Shown here piece after piece: positions 39,053 to 52,353 of a stretch of DNA of 64,000 nucleotides. A program made the position numbers and the translations under genes. The stretch is from positions 16,139,209 through 16,203,208 of the forward strand of contig CP114482.1 in NCBI GenBank assembly GCA_027186245.1, given 5' to 3'. The first letter of the stretch is position 1, and each line of letters opens with the position of its first letter. The notes under the pieces are model-generated. The model searched no databases, was not told where the DNA came from, and was given only the letters and a program-made list of their open reading frames with translations. The DNA is from Coriaria nepalensis (lineage: Eukaryota; Streptophyta; Magnoliopsida; Cucurbitales; Coriariaceae).

Positions 39053-40865
39053 ATCACTTTGAACGAAATTCGGCCTTTAAACATGACTTCAGTGCGTAAC
39101 TTGCAGTTGATCTACTGAAGGCAACAATGCATTTGTTTAGCCTTAAAGTCATGTCATTGAGTCTCTTTTAGTCATTAAATCATTCTCAAATAATTTCGAA
39201 CGAATTCTATTTTCGCCCTTCAAATATTATTTTCTTACATAACTTGTAATTAATCTATTGAAGACAACACTGTATTATTTTAGCATTAAAAAGCATATCA
39301 CTCAGTCTTTTCAATCATTAAATTGTTTGAAGGCACTTCGAACCAATTCTCTTTTTGCATTTAAAATGCGACTTTAGTGCATAACTTGCAATTGATCTAT
39401 TGATGGCAACTATGCATTTTTTAGCCTTAAAGTCATCTTTGCATCTCTTTTAGTCAATGAATCATTCTAAATCACTTCGAACGAAATTCGGCCTTTAAAC
39501 ATGACTTTCGTGCGTAACTTGCAGTTGATCTATTGAAGGCAACAATGCATTTGTTTACCTTAAAGTCATGTCATTGAGTCTTTTCTAGTCATTAAATCAT
39601 TCTAAATTAATTCGAACGAATTCTATTTTTGCCCTTCAAACATTATTTTTTTACATAACTTGCAATTAATCTACTAAAGACAACAATGCAGTATTTTAGC
39701 ATTAAAAAGCATATCACTCAGTCTTTTCAATCATTAAATTGTTTGGAGGCACTTCGAACCAATTCTCTTTTCGCGTTTAACACGCGACTTTCATGCATAA
39801 CTTGCAATTGATCTATTGATGGCAACTATGCATTTTTTAGCGTTCAAGTCATATTTTTGCGTCTCTTTTAGTCAGTAAATCATTCTAAATCACTTCGAAC
39901 AAAATTCGGCCATTAAACATGACTTTCGTGCGTAACTTGCAGTTGATCTATTGAAGGCAACAATGAATTTGTTTAGCCTTAAAGTCATGTCATTGAGTCT
40001 CTTTTAGTCATTAAATCATTCTCAAATAATTTCGAACGAATTCTATTTTCGCCCTTCAAATATTATTTTCTTACATAACTTGTAATTAATCTATTGAAGA
40101 CAACACTGTATTATTTTAGCATTAAAAAGCATATCACTCAGTCTTTCAATCATTAAATTGTTTGAAGGCACTTCGAACCAATTCTCTTTTTGCATTTAAA
40201 ACGCGACTTTAGTGCATAACTTGCAATTGATCTATTGATGGCAACTATGCATTTTTTAGCCTTAAAGTCATCTTTGCGTCTCTTTTAGTCAATGAATCAT
40301 TCTAAATCACTTCGAACGAAATTCGGCCTTTAAACATGACTTTCGTGCGTAACTTGCAGTTGATCTATTGAAGGCAACAATGCATTTGTTTACCTTTAAA
40401 GTCATGTCATTGAGTCTCTTTTAGTCATTAAATCATTCTAAATTAATTCGAACGAATTCTATTTTTGCCCTTAAAACATTATTTTCTTACATAACTTGTA
40501 ATTAATCTATTGAAGACAACAATGCATTATTTTAGCATTAAAAAGCATATCACTCAGTCTTTTCAATCATTAAATTGTTTGAAGGCACTTCGAACCAATT
40601 CTCTTTTTGCATGTAAAACGCGAGTTTCGTGCATAACTTGCAATTGATCTGTTGATGGCAACTATGCATTTTTTAGCATTCAAGCCATATTTTTGCGTCT
40701 CTTTTAGTCAGTAAATCAATCTAAATCACTTCGTATGAAATTCCGCATTTCAACATGACTTTCGTGCATAACTTGCAGTTGATCTATTATACGGAACAAT
40801 GCATGTCTTTAGCCTTAAATTCATGTCACTGAGTCTCTTCTAATCATTAAATCATTCTAAATTAG

Positions 40866-40872
40866 TTCGAAC
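40866..40872 (+). repeat. C-unit loss junction 6 (TTCGAAC)
   Basis: AAATTAG runs into TTCGAAC and CCAATTCTC, with a GCATGTCTTTAGCC B unit upstream. This is the rightmost junction of this type that I saw; beyond 41 kb the trimer is regular apart from the 41-bp deletion. Confidence 0.85.
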
Positions 40873-41441
40873 CAATTCTCTTTTTGCATTTAAAACGCGA
40901 CTTTCGTGTATAACTTGCCATTGATCTATTGATGGCAACTATGCATTTTTTAGCCTTATAGTCATCTTTGCGTCTCTTTTAGTCAGTGAATCATTCCAAA
41001 TTACTTGGAACGAAATTCGGCCATTAAACATGACTTTCGTGCGTAACCTGCAGTTGATCTATTGAAGGCAACAATGCATTTGTTTAGCCTTAAAGTCATG
41101 TCATTGAGTCTCTTTTCGTCATTAAATCATTCTAAATTAATTCGAACGAATTCTATTTTCGCCCTTCAAACATTATTTTTTTACATAACTTGCAATTAAT
41201 CTACTAAAGACAACAATGCAGTATTTTAGCATTAAAAAGCATATCACGCAGTCTTTTCAATCATTAAATTGTTTGAAGGCACTTCGAACCAATTCTCTTT
41301 TTGCATGTAAGACGCGACTTTCGTGCGTAACTTGCAATTGATCTGCTGATGGCAACTATGCATTTTTTAGCATTCAAGCCATATTTTTGCGTCTCTTTTA
41401 GTCAGTAAATCAATCTAAATCACTTCGTACGAAATTCGGCA

Positions 41442-41542
41442 TTTAAACATGACTTTCGTGCATAACTTGCAGTTGATGTCACTGAGTCTCTTCTAGTCAT
41501 TAAATCATTCTTAATTAGTTCGAACGAATTCTATTTTCGCCC
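41442..41542 (+). repeat. B unit with 41-bp internal deletion, copy 1
   Basis: In this B unit GCAGTTGAT joins directly to GTCACTGAG; the 41 bases from CTATTATAGG to AAAGTCAT are missing, so the unit is 101 bp instead of 142. The breakpoints share only the bases AT. The preceding A unit has GCATGTAAGACGCG. The same deletion is found at 48,942 and 52,253, so it occurred once and was copied. Confidence 0.9.
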
Positions 41543-42249
41543 TTCAAATATTATTTTCTCACATAACTTGTAATTAATCTATTGAAGACAACAATGCATT
41601 ATTTTAGCATTAAAAAGCATATCACTCAGTCTTTTCAATCATTAAATTGTTTGAAGGCACTTCGAACCAATTCTCTTTTTGCATTTAAAACACGACTTTC
41701 CTGCATAACTTGCAATTGATCTGTTGATGGCAAGTATGCCTTTTTTAGCGTTCAAGTCATATTTTTGCGTCTCTTTTAGTCAGTAAATCATTCTAAATCA
41801 CTTCGAACGGAATTCGGCCTTTAAACATGAATTTCGTGCATAACTTGCAGTTGATCTACTATACGGAACAATGCATTTCTTTAGCCTTAAAGTCATGTCA
41901 CTGAGTCTCTTCTAGTCATTAAATCATTCTAAATTAGTTTGAACGAATTCTATTTTCGCCCTTCAAATATTATTTTCTTACATAACTTGTATTTAATCTA
42001 TTGAAGACAACAATGCATTATTTTAGCATTAAAAAGCATATCACTCAGTCTTTTCAATCATTAAATTGTTTGAAGGCACTTCGAACCAATTCTCTTTTTG
42101 CATTTAAAACGCGACTTTCGTGCATAACTTGCAATTGATCTATTGATGGCAACTATGCCTTTTTAAGCGTTCAAGTCATATTTTTGCGTCTCTTTTAGTC
42201 AGTAAATCATTCTAAATCACTTCGAACGAAATTCGGCCTTTAAACATGA

Positions 42250-45200
42250 CTTTCGTGCGTAACTTGCAGTTGATCTATTGAAGGCAACAATGCATTTGTT
42301 TAGCCTTAAAGTCATGTCATTGAGTCTCTTTTAGTCATTAAATCATTCTAAATTAATTCGACCGAATTCAATTTTCGCCCTTCAAACATTATTTTCTTAC
42401 ATAACTTGCAATTAATCTATTGAAGACAACAATGTATTATTTTAGCATTAAAAAGCATATCACTCAGTCTTTTCATTCATTAAATTGTTTGAAGGCACTT
42501 CTAACCAATTCTCTTTTTGCATTTAAAACGCGACTTTCGTGCATAACTTGCAATTGATCTATTGATGGCAAGTATGCCTTTTTTAGCGTTCAAGTCATAT
42601 TTTTGCGTCTCTTTTAGTCAGTAAATCATTATAAATCACTTCGAACGGAATTCGGCCTTTAAACATGAATTTCGTGCATAACTTGCAGTTGATCTACTAT
42701 ACGGAACAATGCATTTCTTTAGCCTTAAAGTCATGTCACTAAGTCTCTTCTAGTCATTAAATCATTCTAAATTAGTTTGAACGAATTCTATTTTCGCCCT
42801 TCAAATATTATTTTCTTACATAACTTGTAATTAATCTATTGAAGACAACAATGCATTATTTTAGCATTAAAAAGCATATCACTCAGTCTTTTCAATCATT
42901 AAATTGTTTGATGGCACTTCGAACCAATTCTCTCTTTGCATTTAAAACGCGACTTTCGTGCATAACTTGCAATTGATCTATTGATGGCAACTATGCCTTT
43001 TTAAGTGTTCAAGTCATATTTTTGCGTCTCTTTTAGTCAGTAAATCATTCTAAATCACTTCGAACGAAATTCGGCCTTTAAACATGACTTTCGTGCGTAA
43101 CTTGGAGTTGATCTATTGAAGGTAACAATGCATTTGTTTACCCTTAAAGTCATGTCATTGAGTCTCTTTTAGTCTTTAAATCATTCTAAATTAATTCGAA
43201 CGAATTCTATTTTTGCCCTTCAAACATTGTTTTCTTACATAACTTGTAATTAATCTATTGAAGACAACAATGCATTATTTTAGGATTAAAAAGCATATCA
43301 CGCAGTCTTTTCAATCATTAAATTGTTTGAAGGCACTTCGAACCAATTATCTTTTTGCATTTAAAACGCGACTTTAGTGCATAACTTGCAATTGATCTAT
43401 TGATGGCAACTATGCATTTTTTAGCATTCAAGTCATATTTTTGCGTCTCTTTTAGTCAGTAAATCATTCTAAATCACTTCGAACGAAATTCGGCCTTTAA
43501 ACATGACTTTCGTGCATAACTTGCAGTTGATCTATTATAGGCAACAATGCATTTGTTTAGCCTTAAAGTCATGTCACTGAGTCTCTTCTAGTCATTAAAT
43601 CATTCTTAATTAGTTCGAACGAATTCTATTTTCGCCCTTCAAACATTATTTTCTTACATAACTTGTAATTAATCTATTGAAGACAACAATGCATTATTTT
43701 AGCATTAAAAAGCATATCACTCAGTCTTTTCAATCATTAAATTGTTTGAAGGCACTTCGAACCAATTCTCTTTTTGCATTTAAAACGCGACTTTCGTGCA
43801 TAACTTGCAATTGATATATTGATGGCAACTATGCATTTTTTGGCATTCAAGTCATACTTTTGCGTCTCTTTTAGTCAGTAAATCATTCTAAATCACTTCG
43901 AACGGAATTCGGCCTTTAAACATGAATTTCGTGCATAACTTGCAGTTGATCTATTATAGGCAACAATGCATTTGTTTAGCCTTAAAGTCATGTCACTGAG
44001 TCTCTTCTAGTCATTAAATCATTCTAAATTAGTTTGAATGAATTCTATTTTCGCCCTTCAAACATTATTTTCTTAAATAACTTGCAATTAATCTATTGAA
44101 GACAACAATGCATTATTTTAGCAATAAAAAGCATATCAGTCAGTCTTTTCATTCATTAAATTGTTTGAAGGCACTTAAAACCAATTCTCCTTTGGCATTT
44201 AAAACGCGACTTTCGTGCATAACTTGCAATTGATCTATTGATGGCAACTATGCCTTTTTAAGCTTTCAAGTCATCTTTTTGCGTCTCTTTTAGTCAGTAA
44301 ATCATTCTAAATCACTTCGAACGAAATTCGGCCTTTAAACATGACTTTCGTGCATAACTTGCAGTTGATCTATTATAGGCAACAATGCATTTGTTTAGCC
44401 TTAAAGTCATGTCACCGAGTCTCTTCTATTCATTAAATCATTCTAAATTAGTTCGAACGAATTCTGTTTTCGCCCTTCAAATATTATTTTCTTACATAAC
44501 TTGTATTTAATCTATTGAAGACAACAATGCATTATTTTAGCATTAAAAAGCATATCACTCAGTCTTTTCAATCCTTAAATTGTTTGAAGGCACTTCGAAC
44601 CAATTCTCTTTTTGCATTTAAAACGCGACTTTCGTGCATAACTTGCAATTGATCTATTGATGGCAACTATGCCTTTTTAAGCGTTCAAGTCATATTTTTG
44701 CGTCTCTTTTAGTCAGTAAATCATTCTAAATCACTTCGAACGAAATTCGGCCTTTAAACATGACTTTCGTGCATAACTTGCAGTTGATCTATTATAGGCA
44801 ACAATGCATTTGTTTAGCCTTAAAGTCATGTCACTGAGTCTCTTCTAGTCATTAAATCATTCTAAATTAGTTCGAACGAATTCTGTTTTCGCCCTTCAAA
44901 TATTATTTTCTTACATAACTTGTAATTAATCTATTGAAGACAACAATGCATTATTTTAGCATTAAAAAGCATATCACTCGGTCTTTTCAATCATTAAATT
45001 GTTTGATGGCACTTCGAACCAATTCTCTTTTTGCATTTAAAACGCGACTTTCGTGCATAACTTGCAATTGATCTAGTGATGGCAACTATGCCTTTTTAAG
45101 CGTTCAAGTCATATTTTTGCGGCTCTTATACTCAGTAAATCATTCTAAATCACTTCGAACGAAATTCGGCCTTTAAACATGACTTTCGTACGTAACTTGC

Positions 45201-48100
45201 AGTTGATCTATTGAAGGCAACAATGGATTTGTTTAGCCTTAAAGTCATGTCATTGAGTCTCTTTTAGTCATTAAATCATTCTAAATTAATTCGACCGAAT
45301 TCAATTTTCGCCCTTCAAACATTATTTTCTTACATAACTTGCAATTAATCTATTGAAGACAACAATGCATTATTTTAGCATTAAAAAGCATATCACTCAG
45401 TCTTTTCAATCATTAAATTGTTTGAAGGCACTTCGAACCAATTCTCTTTTTGCATTTAAAACGCGACTTTCGTGCATAACTTGCAATTGATCTATTGATG
45501 GCAACTATGCCATTTTAAGCGTTCAAGTCATATTTTTGCGTCTCTTTTAGTCAGTAAATCATTCTAAATCACTTCGAACGAAATTCGGCCTTTAAACATG
45601 ACTTTCGTGCATAACTTGCAGTTGATCTATTATAGGCAACAATGCATTTGTTTAGCCTTAAAGTCATGTCACTGAGTCTCTTCTAGTCATTAAATCATTC
45701 TAAATTAGTTCGAACGAATTCTGTTTTCGCCCTTCAAACATTATTTTCTTACATAACTTGTAATTAATCTATTGAAGACAACAATGCATTATTTTAGCAT
45801 TAAAAAGCATATCACTCGGTCTTTTCAATCATTAAATTGTTTGATGGCACTTCGAACCAATTCTCTTTCTACATTTAAAACGCGAGTTTCGTGCATAACT
45901 TGCAATTGATCTAGTGATGGCAACTATGCCTTTTTAGCGTTCAAGTCATATTTTTGCGGCTCTTATAGTCAGTAAATCATTCTAAATCACTTCGAACGAA
46001 ATTCGGCCTTTAAACATGACTTTCGTGCGTAACTTGCAGTTGATCTATTGAAGGCAACAATGCATTTGTTTAGCCTTAAAGTCATGTCATTGAGTCTCTT
46101 TTAGTCATTAAATCATTCTAAATTAATTCGACCGAATTCAATTTTCGCCCTTCAAACATTATTTTCTTACATAACTTGCAATTAATCTATTGAAGACAAC
46201 AATGCATTATTTTAGCATTAAAAAGCATATCACTCAGTCTTTTCATTCATTAAATTGTTTGAAGGCACTTCGAACCAATTCTCTTTTTGCATTTAAAACG
46301 CGACTTTCGTGCATAACTTGCAATTGATCTATTGATGGCAAGTATGCCTTTTTTAGCGTTCAAGTCATATTTTTGCGTCTCTTTTAGTCAGTAAATCATT
46401 CTAAATCACTTCGAACGGAATTCGGCCTTTAAACATGAATTTCGTGCATAACTTGCAGTTGATCTACTATACGGAACAATGCATTTCTTTAGCCTTAAAG
46501 TCATGTCACTGAGTCTCTTCTAGTCATTAAATCATTCTAAATTAGTTTGAACGAATTCTATTTTCGCCCTTCAAATATTATTTTCTTACGTAACTTGTAA
46601 TTAATCTATTGAAGACAACAATGCATTATTTTAGCATTAAAAAGCATATCACTCAGTCTTTTCAATCATTAAATTGTTTGATGGCACTTCGAACCAATTC
46701 TCTCTTTGCATTTAAAACGCGACTTTCGTGCATAACTTGCAATTGATCTATTGATGGCAACTATGCCTTTTTAAGTGTTCAAGTCATATTTTTGCGTCTC
46801 TTTTAGTCAGTAAATCATTCTAAATCACTTCGAACGAAATTCGGCCTTTAAACATGACTTTCGTGCGTAACTTGGAGTTGATCTATTGAAGGTAACAATG
46901 CATTTGTTTACCCTTAAAGTCATGTCATTGAGTCTCTTTTAGTCTTTAAATCATTCTAAATTAATTCGAACGAATTCTATTTTTGCCCTTCAAACATTAT
47001 TTTCTTACATAACTTGTAATTAATCTATCGAAGACAACAATGCATTATTTTAGGATTAAAAAGCATATCACGCAGTCTTTTCAATCATTAAATTGTTTGA
47101 AGGCACTTCGAACCAATTATCTTTTTGCATTTAAAACGCGACTTTAGTGCATAACTTGCAATTGATCTATTGATGGCAACTATGCATTTTTTAGCATTCA
47201 AGTCATATTTTTGCGTCTCTTTTAGTCAGTAAATCATTCTAAATCACTTCGAACGAAATTCGGCCTTTAAACATGACTTTCGTGCATAACTTGCAGTTGA
47301 TCTATTATAGGCAACAATGCATTTGTTTAGCCTTAAAGTCATGTCACTGAGTCTCTTCTAGTCATTAAATCATTCTTAATTAGTTCGAACGAATTCTATT
47401 TTCGCCCTTCAAATATTATTTTCTTACATAACTTGTAATTAATCTATTGAAGACAACAATGCATTATTTTAGCATTAAAAAGCATATCACTCAGTCTTTT
47501 CAATCATTAAATTGTTTGAAGGCACTTCGAACCAATTCTCTTTTTGCATTTAAAACGCGACTTTCGTGCATAACTTGCAATTGATATATTGATGGCAACT
47601 ATGCATTTTTTGGCATTCAAGTCATACTTTTGCGTCTCTTTTAGTCAGTAAATCATTCTAAATCACTTCGAACGGAATTCAGCCTTTAAACATGAATTTC
47701 GTGCATAACTTGCAGTTGATCTATTATAGGCAACAATGCATTTGTTTAGCCTTAAAGTCATGTCACTGAGTCTCTTCTAGTCATTAAATCATTCTAAATT
47801 AGTTTGAATGAATTCTATTTTCGCCCTTCAAACATTATTTTCTTAAATAACTTGCAATTAATCTATTGAAGACAACAATGCATTATTTTAGCAATAAAAA
47901 GCATATCAGTCAGTCTTTTCATTCATTAAATTGTTTGAAGGCACTTAGAACCAATTCTCCTTTTGCATTTAAAACAAGACTTTCGTGCATAACTTGCAAT
48001 TGATCTATTGATGGCAACTATGCCTTTTTAAGCTTTCAAGTCATCTTTTTGCGTCTCTTTTAGTCAGTAAATCATTCTAAATCACTTCGAACGAAATTCG
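42250..48100 (+). repeat. Duplicated block, offset 3,770 bp
   Basis: About 2.1 kb at 42,250-44,330 recurs at 46,020-48,100. CTTGGAGTTGATC lies at 43,101 and 46,871, and AGCTTTCAAG at 44,261 and 48,031, both offset 3,770 bp (nine trimers minus one base). Other shared variants are TTACCCTTAAAG, TAGTCTTTAAATC, TTTTAGGATTAAAAAGC and GCAATAAAAAGCATATCAGTC. Similar sequence with the same markers appears again from about 54,470 to 55,850, so this block has been copied at least twice. Confidence 0.8.
44530..46245 (+). repeat. Tandem duplication, offset 838 bp (two trimers)
   Basis: ATATCACTCGG with GTTTGATGGC lies at 44,971 and 45,809, an offset of 838 bp. CTAGTGATGGC, TGCGGCTCTTATA and GACCGAATTCAATT follow in both. 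Copy two differs by TTTCTACATTTAAAACGCGAG and a one-base loss in CTTTTTAGCG. These are the first copies of the CTCGGTC, CTAGTGATGG and GCGGCTCTTATA variant set that dominates the right end. Confidence 0.75.
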
Positions 48101-48941
48101 GCCTTTAAACATGACTTTCGTGCGTAACTTGCAGTTGATCTATTGAAGGCAACAATGCATTTGTTTAGCCTTAAAGTCATGTCATTGAGTCTCTTTTAGT
48201 CATTAAATCATTCTAAATTAATTCGACCGAATTCAATTTTCGCCCTTCAAACATTATTTTCTTACATAACTTGCAATTAATCTATTGAAGACAACAATGC
48301 ATTATTTTAGCATTAAAAAGCATATCACTCAGTCTTTTCATTCATTAAATTGTTTGAAGGCACTTCGAACCAATTCTCTTTTTGCATTTAAAACGCGACT
48401 TTCGTGCATAACTTGCAATTGATCTATTGATGGCAAGTATGCATTTTTTAGCGTTCAAGTCATATTTTTGCGTCTCTTTTGGTCAGTAAATCATTCTAAA
48501 TCACTTCGAACGAAATTCGGCCTTTAAACATGACTTTCGTGCATAACTTGCAGTTGATCTATTATAGGCAACAATGCATTTGTTTAGCCTTAAAGTCATG
48601 TCACTGAGTCTCTTCTAGTCATTAAATCATTCTAAATTAGTTCGAATGAATTCTGTTTTCGCCCTTCAAATATTATTTTCTTACATAACTTGTAATTAAT
48701 CTATTGAAGACAACAATGCATTATTTGAGCATTAAAAAGCATATCACTCAGTCTTTTCAATCATTAAATTGTTTGAAGGCACTTCGAACCAATTCTCTTT
48801 TTGCATGTAAAACGCGACTTTCGTGCATAACTTGCAATTGATCTGTTGATGGCAACTATGCATTTTTTAGCATTCAAGCCATATTTTTGCGTCTCTTTTA
48901 GTCAGTAAATCAATCTAAATTACTTCGTATGAAATTCGGCA

Positions 48942-49042
48942 TTTAAACATGACTTTCGTGCATAACTTGCAGTTGATGTCACTGAGTCTCTTCTGGTCAT
49001 TAAATCATTCTTAATTAGTTCGAACGAATTCTATTTTCGCCC
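48942..49042 (+). repeat. B unit with 41-bp internal deletion, copy 2
   Basis: This has the same GTTGAT to GTCACTG joint as at 41,442, exactly 7,500 bp away, with the same flanking variants (GCATGTAAAACGCG, AAATCAATCTAAAT, CATTCTTAATTAG). It differs from copy 1 by CTTCTGGTCATT for CTTCTAGTCATT, a change shared with copy 3. Confidence 0.9.
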
Positions 49043-52000
49043 TTCAAATATTATTTTCTTACATAACTTGTAATTAATCTATTGAAGACAACAATGCATT
49101 ATTTTAGCATTAAAAAGCATATCACTCAGTCTTTTCAATCATTAAATTGTTTGAAGGCACTTCGAACCAATTCTCTTTTTGCATTTAAAACGCGACTTTC
49201 GTGCATAACTTGCAATTGATCTGTTGATGGCAAGTATGCCTTTTTTAGCGTTCAAGTCATATTTTTGCGTCTCTTTTCGTCAGTAAATCATTCTAAATCA
49301 CTTCGAACGGAATTCGGCCTTTAAACATGAATTTCGTGCATAACTTGCAGTTGATCTACTATACGGAACAATGCATTTCTTTAGCCTTAAAGTCATGTCA
49401 CTGAGTCTCTTCTAGTCATTAAATCATTCTAAATTAGTTTGAACGAATTCTATTTTCGCCCTTCAAATATTATTTTCTTACATAACTTGTATTTAATCTA
49501 TTGAAGACAACAATGCATTATTTTAGCATTAAAAAGCATATCACTCAGTCTTTTCAATCATTAAATTGCTTGAAGGCACTTCGAACCAATTCTCTTTTTG
49601 CATTTAAAACGCGACTTTCGTGCATAACTTGCAATTGATCTATTGATGGCAACTATGCCTCTTTAAGCGTTCAAGTCATATTTTTGCGTCTCTTTTAGTC
49701 AGTAAATCATTCTAAATCACTTCGAACGAAATTCGGCCTTTAAACATGACTTTCGTGCATAACTTGCAGTTGATCTATTATAGGCAACAATGCATTTGTT
49801 TAGCCTTAAAGTCATGTCACTGAGTCTCTTCTAGTCATTAAATCATTCTAAATTAGTTCGAACGAATTCTATTTTCGCCCTTCAAATATTATTTTCTTAC
49901 ATAACTTGTATTTAATCTATTGAAGACAACAATGCATTATTTTAGCATTAAAAAGCATATCACTCAGTCTTTTCAATCATTAAATTGTTGGAAGGCACTT
50001 CGAACCAATTCTCTTTTTGCATTTAAAACGCGACTTTCGTGCATAACTTGCAATTGATCTATTGATGGCAACTATGCCATTTTAAGCGTTCAAGTCATAT
50101 TTTTGCATCTCTTTTAGTCAGTAAATCATTCTAAATCACTTCGAACGAAATTCGGCCTTTAAACATGACTTTCGTGCATAACTTGCAGTTGATCTATTAT
50201 AGGCAACAATGCATTTGTTTAGCCTTAAAGTCATGTCACTGAGTCTCTTCTAGTCATTAAATCATTCTAAACTAGTTCGAACGAATTCTGTTTTCGCCCT
50301 TCAAACATTATTTTCTTACATAACTTGTAATTAATCTATTGAAGACAACAATGCATTATTTTAGCATTAAAAAGCATATCACTCAGTCTTTTCAATCATT
50401 AAATTGTTTGAAGGCACTTCGAACCAATTCTCTTTTTGCATTTAAAACGCGACTTTCGTGCATAACTTGCAATTGATCTATTGATGGCAACTATGCCTCT
50501 TTAAGCGTTCAAGTCATATTTTTGCGGCTCTTTTAGTCAGTAAATCATTCTAAATCACTTCGAACGAAATTCGGCCTTTAAACATGACTTTCGTGCATAA
50601 CTTGCAGTTGATCTATTATAGGCAACAATGCATTTGTTTAGCCTTAAAGTCATGTCACTGAGTCTCTTCTAGTTATTAAATCATTCTAAATTAGTTCGAA
50701 CGAATTCTATTTTCGCCCTTCAAACATTATTTTCTTAAATAACTTGCAATTAATCTATTGAAGACAACAATGCATTATTTTAGCAATAAAAAGCATATCA
50801 GTCAGTCTTTTCATTCATTAAATTGTTTGAAGGCACTTAGAACCAATTCTCCTTTTGCATTTAAAACAAGTCTTTCGTGCATAACTTGCAATTGATCTAT
50901 TGATGGCAACTATGCCTTTTTAAGCGTTCAAGTCATCTTTTTGCGTCTCTTTTAGTCAGTAAATCATTCTAAATCACTTCGAACGGAATTCGGCCTTTAA
51001 ACATGAATTTCGTGCGTAACTTGCAGTTGATCTATTGAAGCCAACAATGCATTTGTTTAGCCTTAAAGTCATGTCATTGAGTCTCTTTTAGTCATTAAAT
51101 CATTCTAAATTAATTCGACCGAATTCAATTTTCGCCCTTCAAACATTATTTTCTTACATAACTTGCAATTAATCTATTGAAGACAACAATGCATTATTTT
51201 AGCATTAAAAAGCATATCACTCAGTCTTTTCATTCATTAAATTGTTGGAAGGCACTTCGAACCAATTCTCTTTTTGCATTTAAAACGCGACTTTCGTGCA
51301 TAACTTGCAATTGATCTAGTGATGGCAACTATGCCTTTTTAAGCGTTCAAGTCATATTTTTGCGGCTCTTATAGTCAGTAAATCATTCTAAATCACTTCG
51401 AACGAAATTCGGCCTTTAAACATGACTTTCGTACGTAACTTGCAGTTGATCTATTGAAGGCAACAATGCATTTGTTTAGCCTTAAAGTCATGTCATTGAG
51501 TCTCTTTTAGTCATTAAATCATTCTAAATTAATTCGACCGAATTCAATTTTCGCCCTTCAAACATTATTTTCTTACATAACTTGCAATTAATCTATTGAA
51601 GACAACAATGCATTATTTTAGCATTAAAAAGCATATCACTCAGTCTTTTCATTCATTAAATTGTTTGAAGGCACTTCGAACCAATTCTCTTTTTGCATTT
51701 AAAACGCGACTTTCGTGCATAACTTGCAATTGATCTATTGATGGCAAGTATGCATTTTTTCGCGTTCAAGTCATATTTTTGCGTCTCTTTTGGTCAGTAA
51801 ATCATTCTAAATCACTTCGAACGAAATTCGGCCTTTAAACATGACTTTCGTGCATAACTTGCAGTTGATCTATTATAGGCAACAATGCATTTGTTTAGCC
51901 TTAAAGTCATGTCACTGAGTCTCTTCTAGTCATTAAATCATTCTAAATTAGTTCGAATGAATTCTGTTTTCGCCCTTCAAATATTATTTTCTTACATAAC

Positions 52001-52252
52001 TTGTAATTAATCTATTGAAGACAACAATGCATTATTTGAGCATTAAAAAGCATATCACTCAGTCTTTTCAATCATTAAATTGTTTGAAGGCACTTCGAAC
52101 CAATTCTCTTTTTGCATGTAAAACGCGACTTTCGTGCATAACTTGCAATTGATCTGTTGATGGCAACTATGCATTTTTTAGCATTCAAGCCATATTTTTG
52201 CGTCTCTTTTAGTCAGTAAATCAATCTAAATTACTTCGTATGAAATTCGGCA

Positions 52253-52353
52253 TTTAAACATGACTTTCGTGCATAACTTGCAGTTGATGTCACTGAGTCT
52301 CTTCTGGTCATTAAATCATTCTTAATTAGTTCGAACGAATTCTATTTTCGCCC
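52253..52353 (+). repeat. B unit with 41-bp internal deletion, copy 3
   Basis: This is identical in structure to copy 2, 3,311 bp downstream, and shares its CTTCTGGTCATT change. The order of copying is therefore copy 1 lineage first, then copies 2 and 3 from a common intermediate. Confidence 0.9.
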
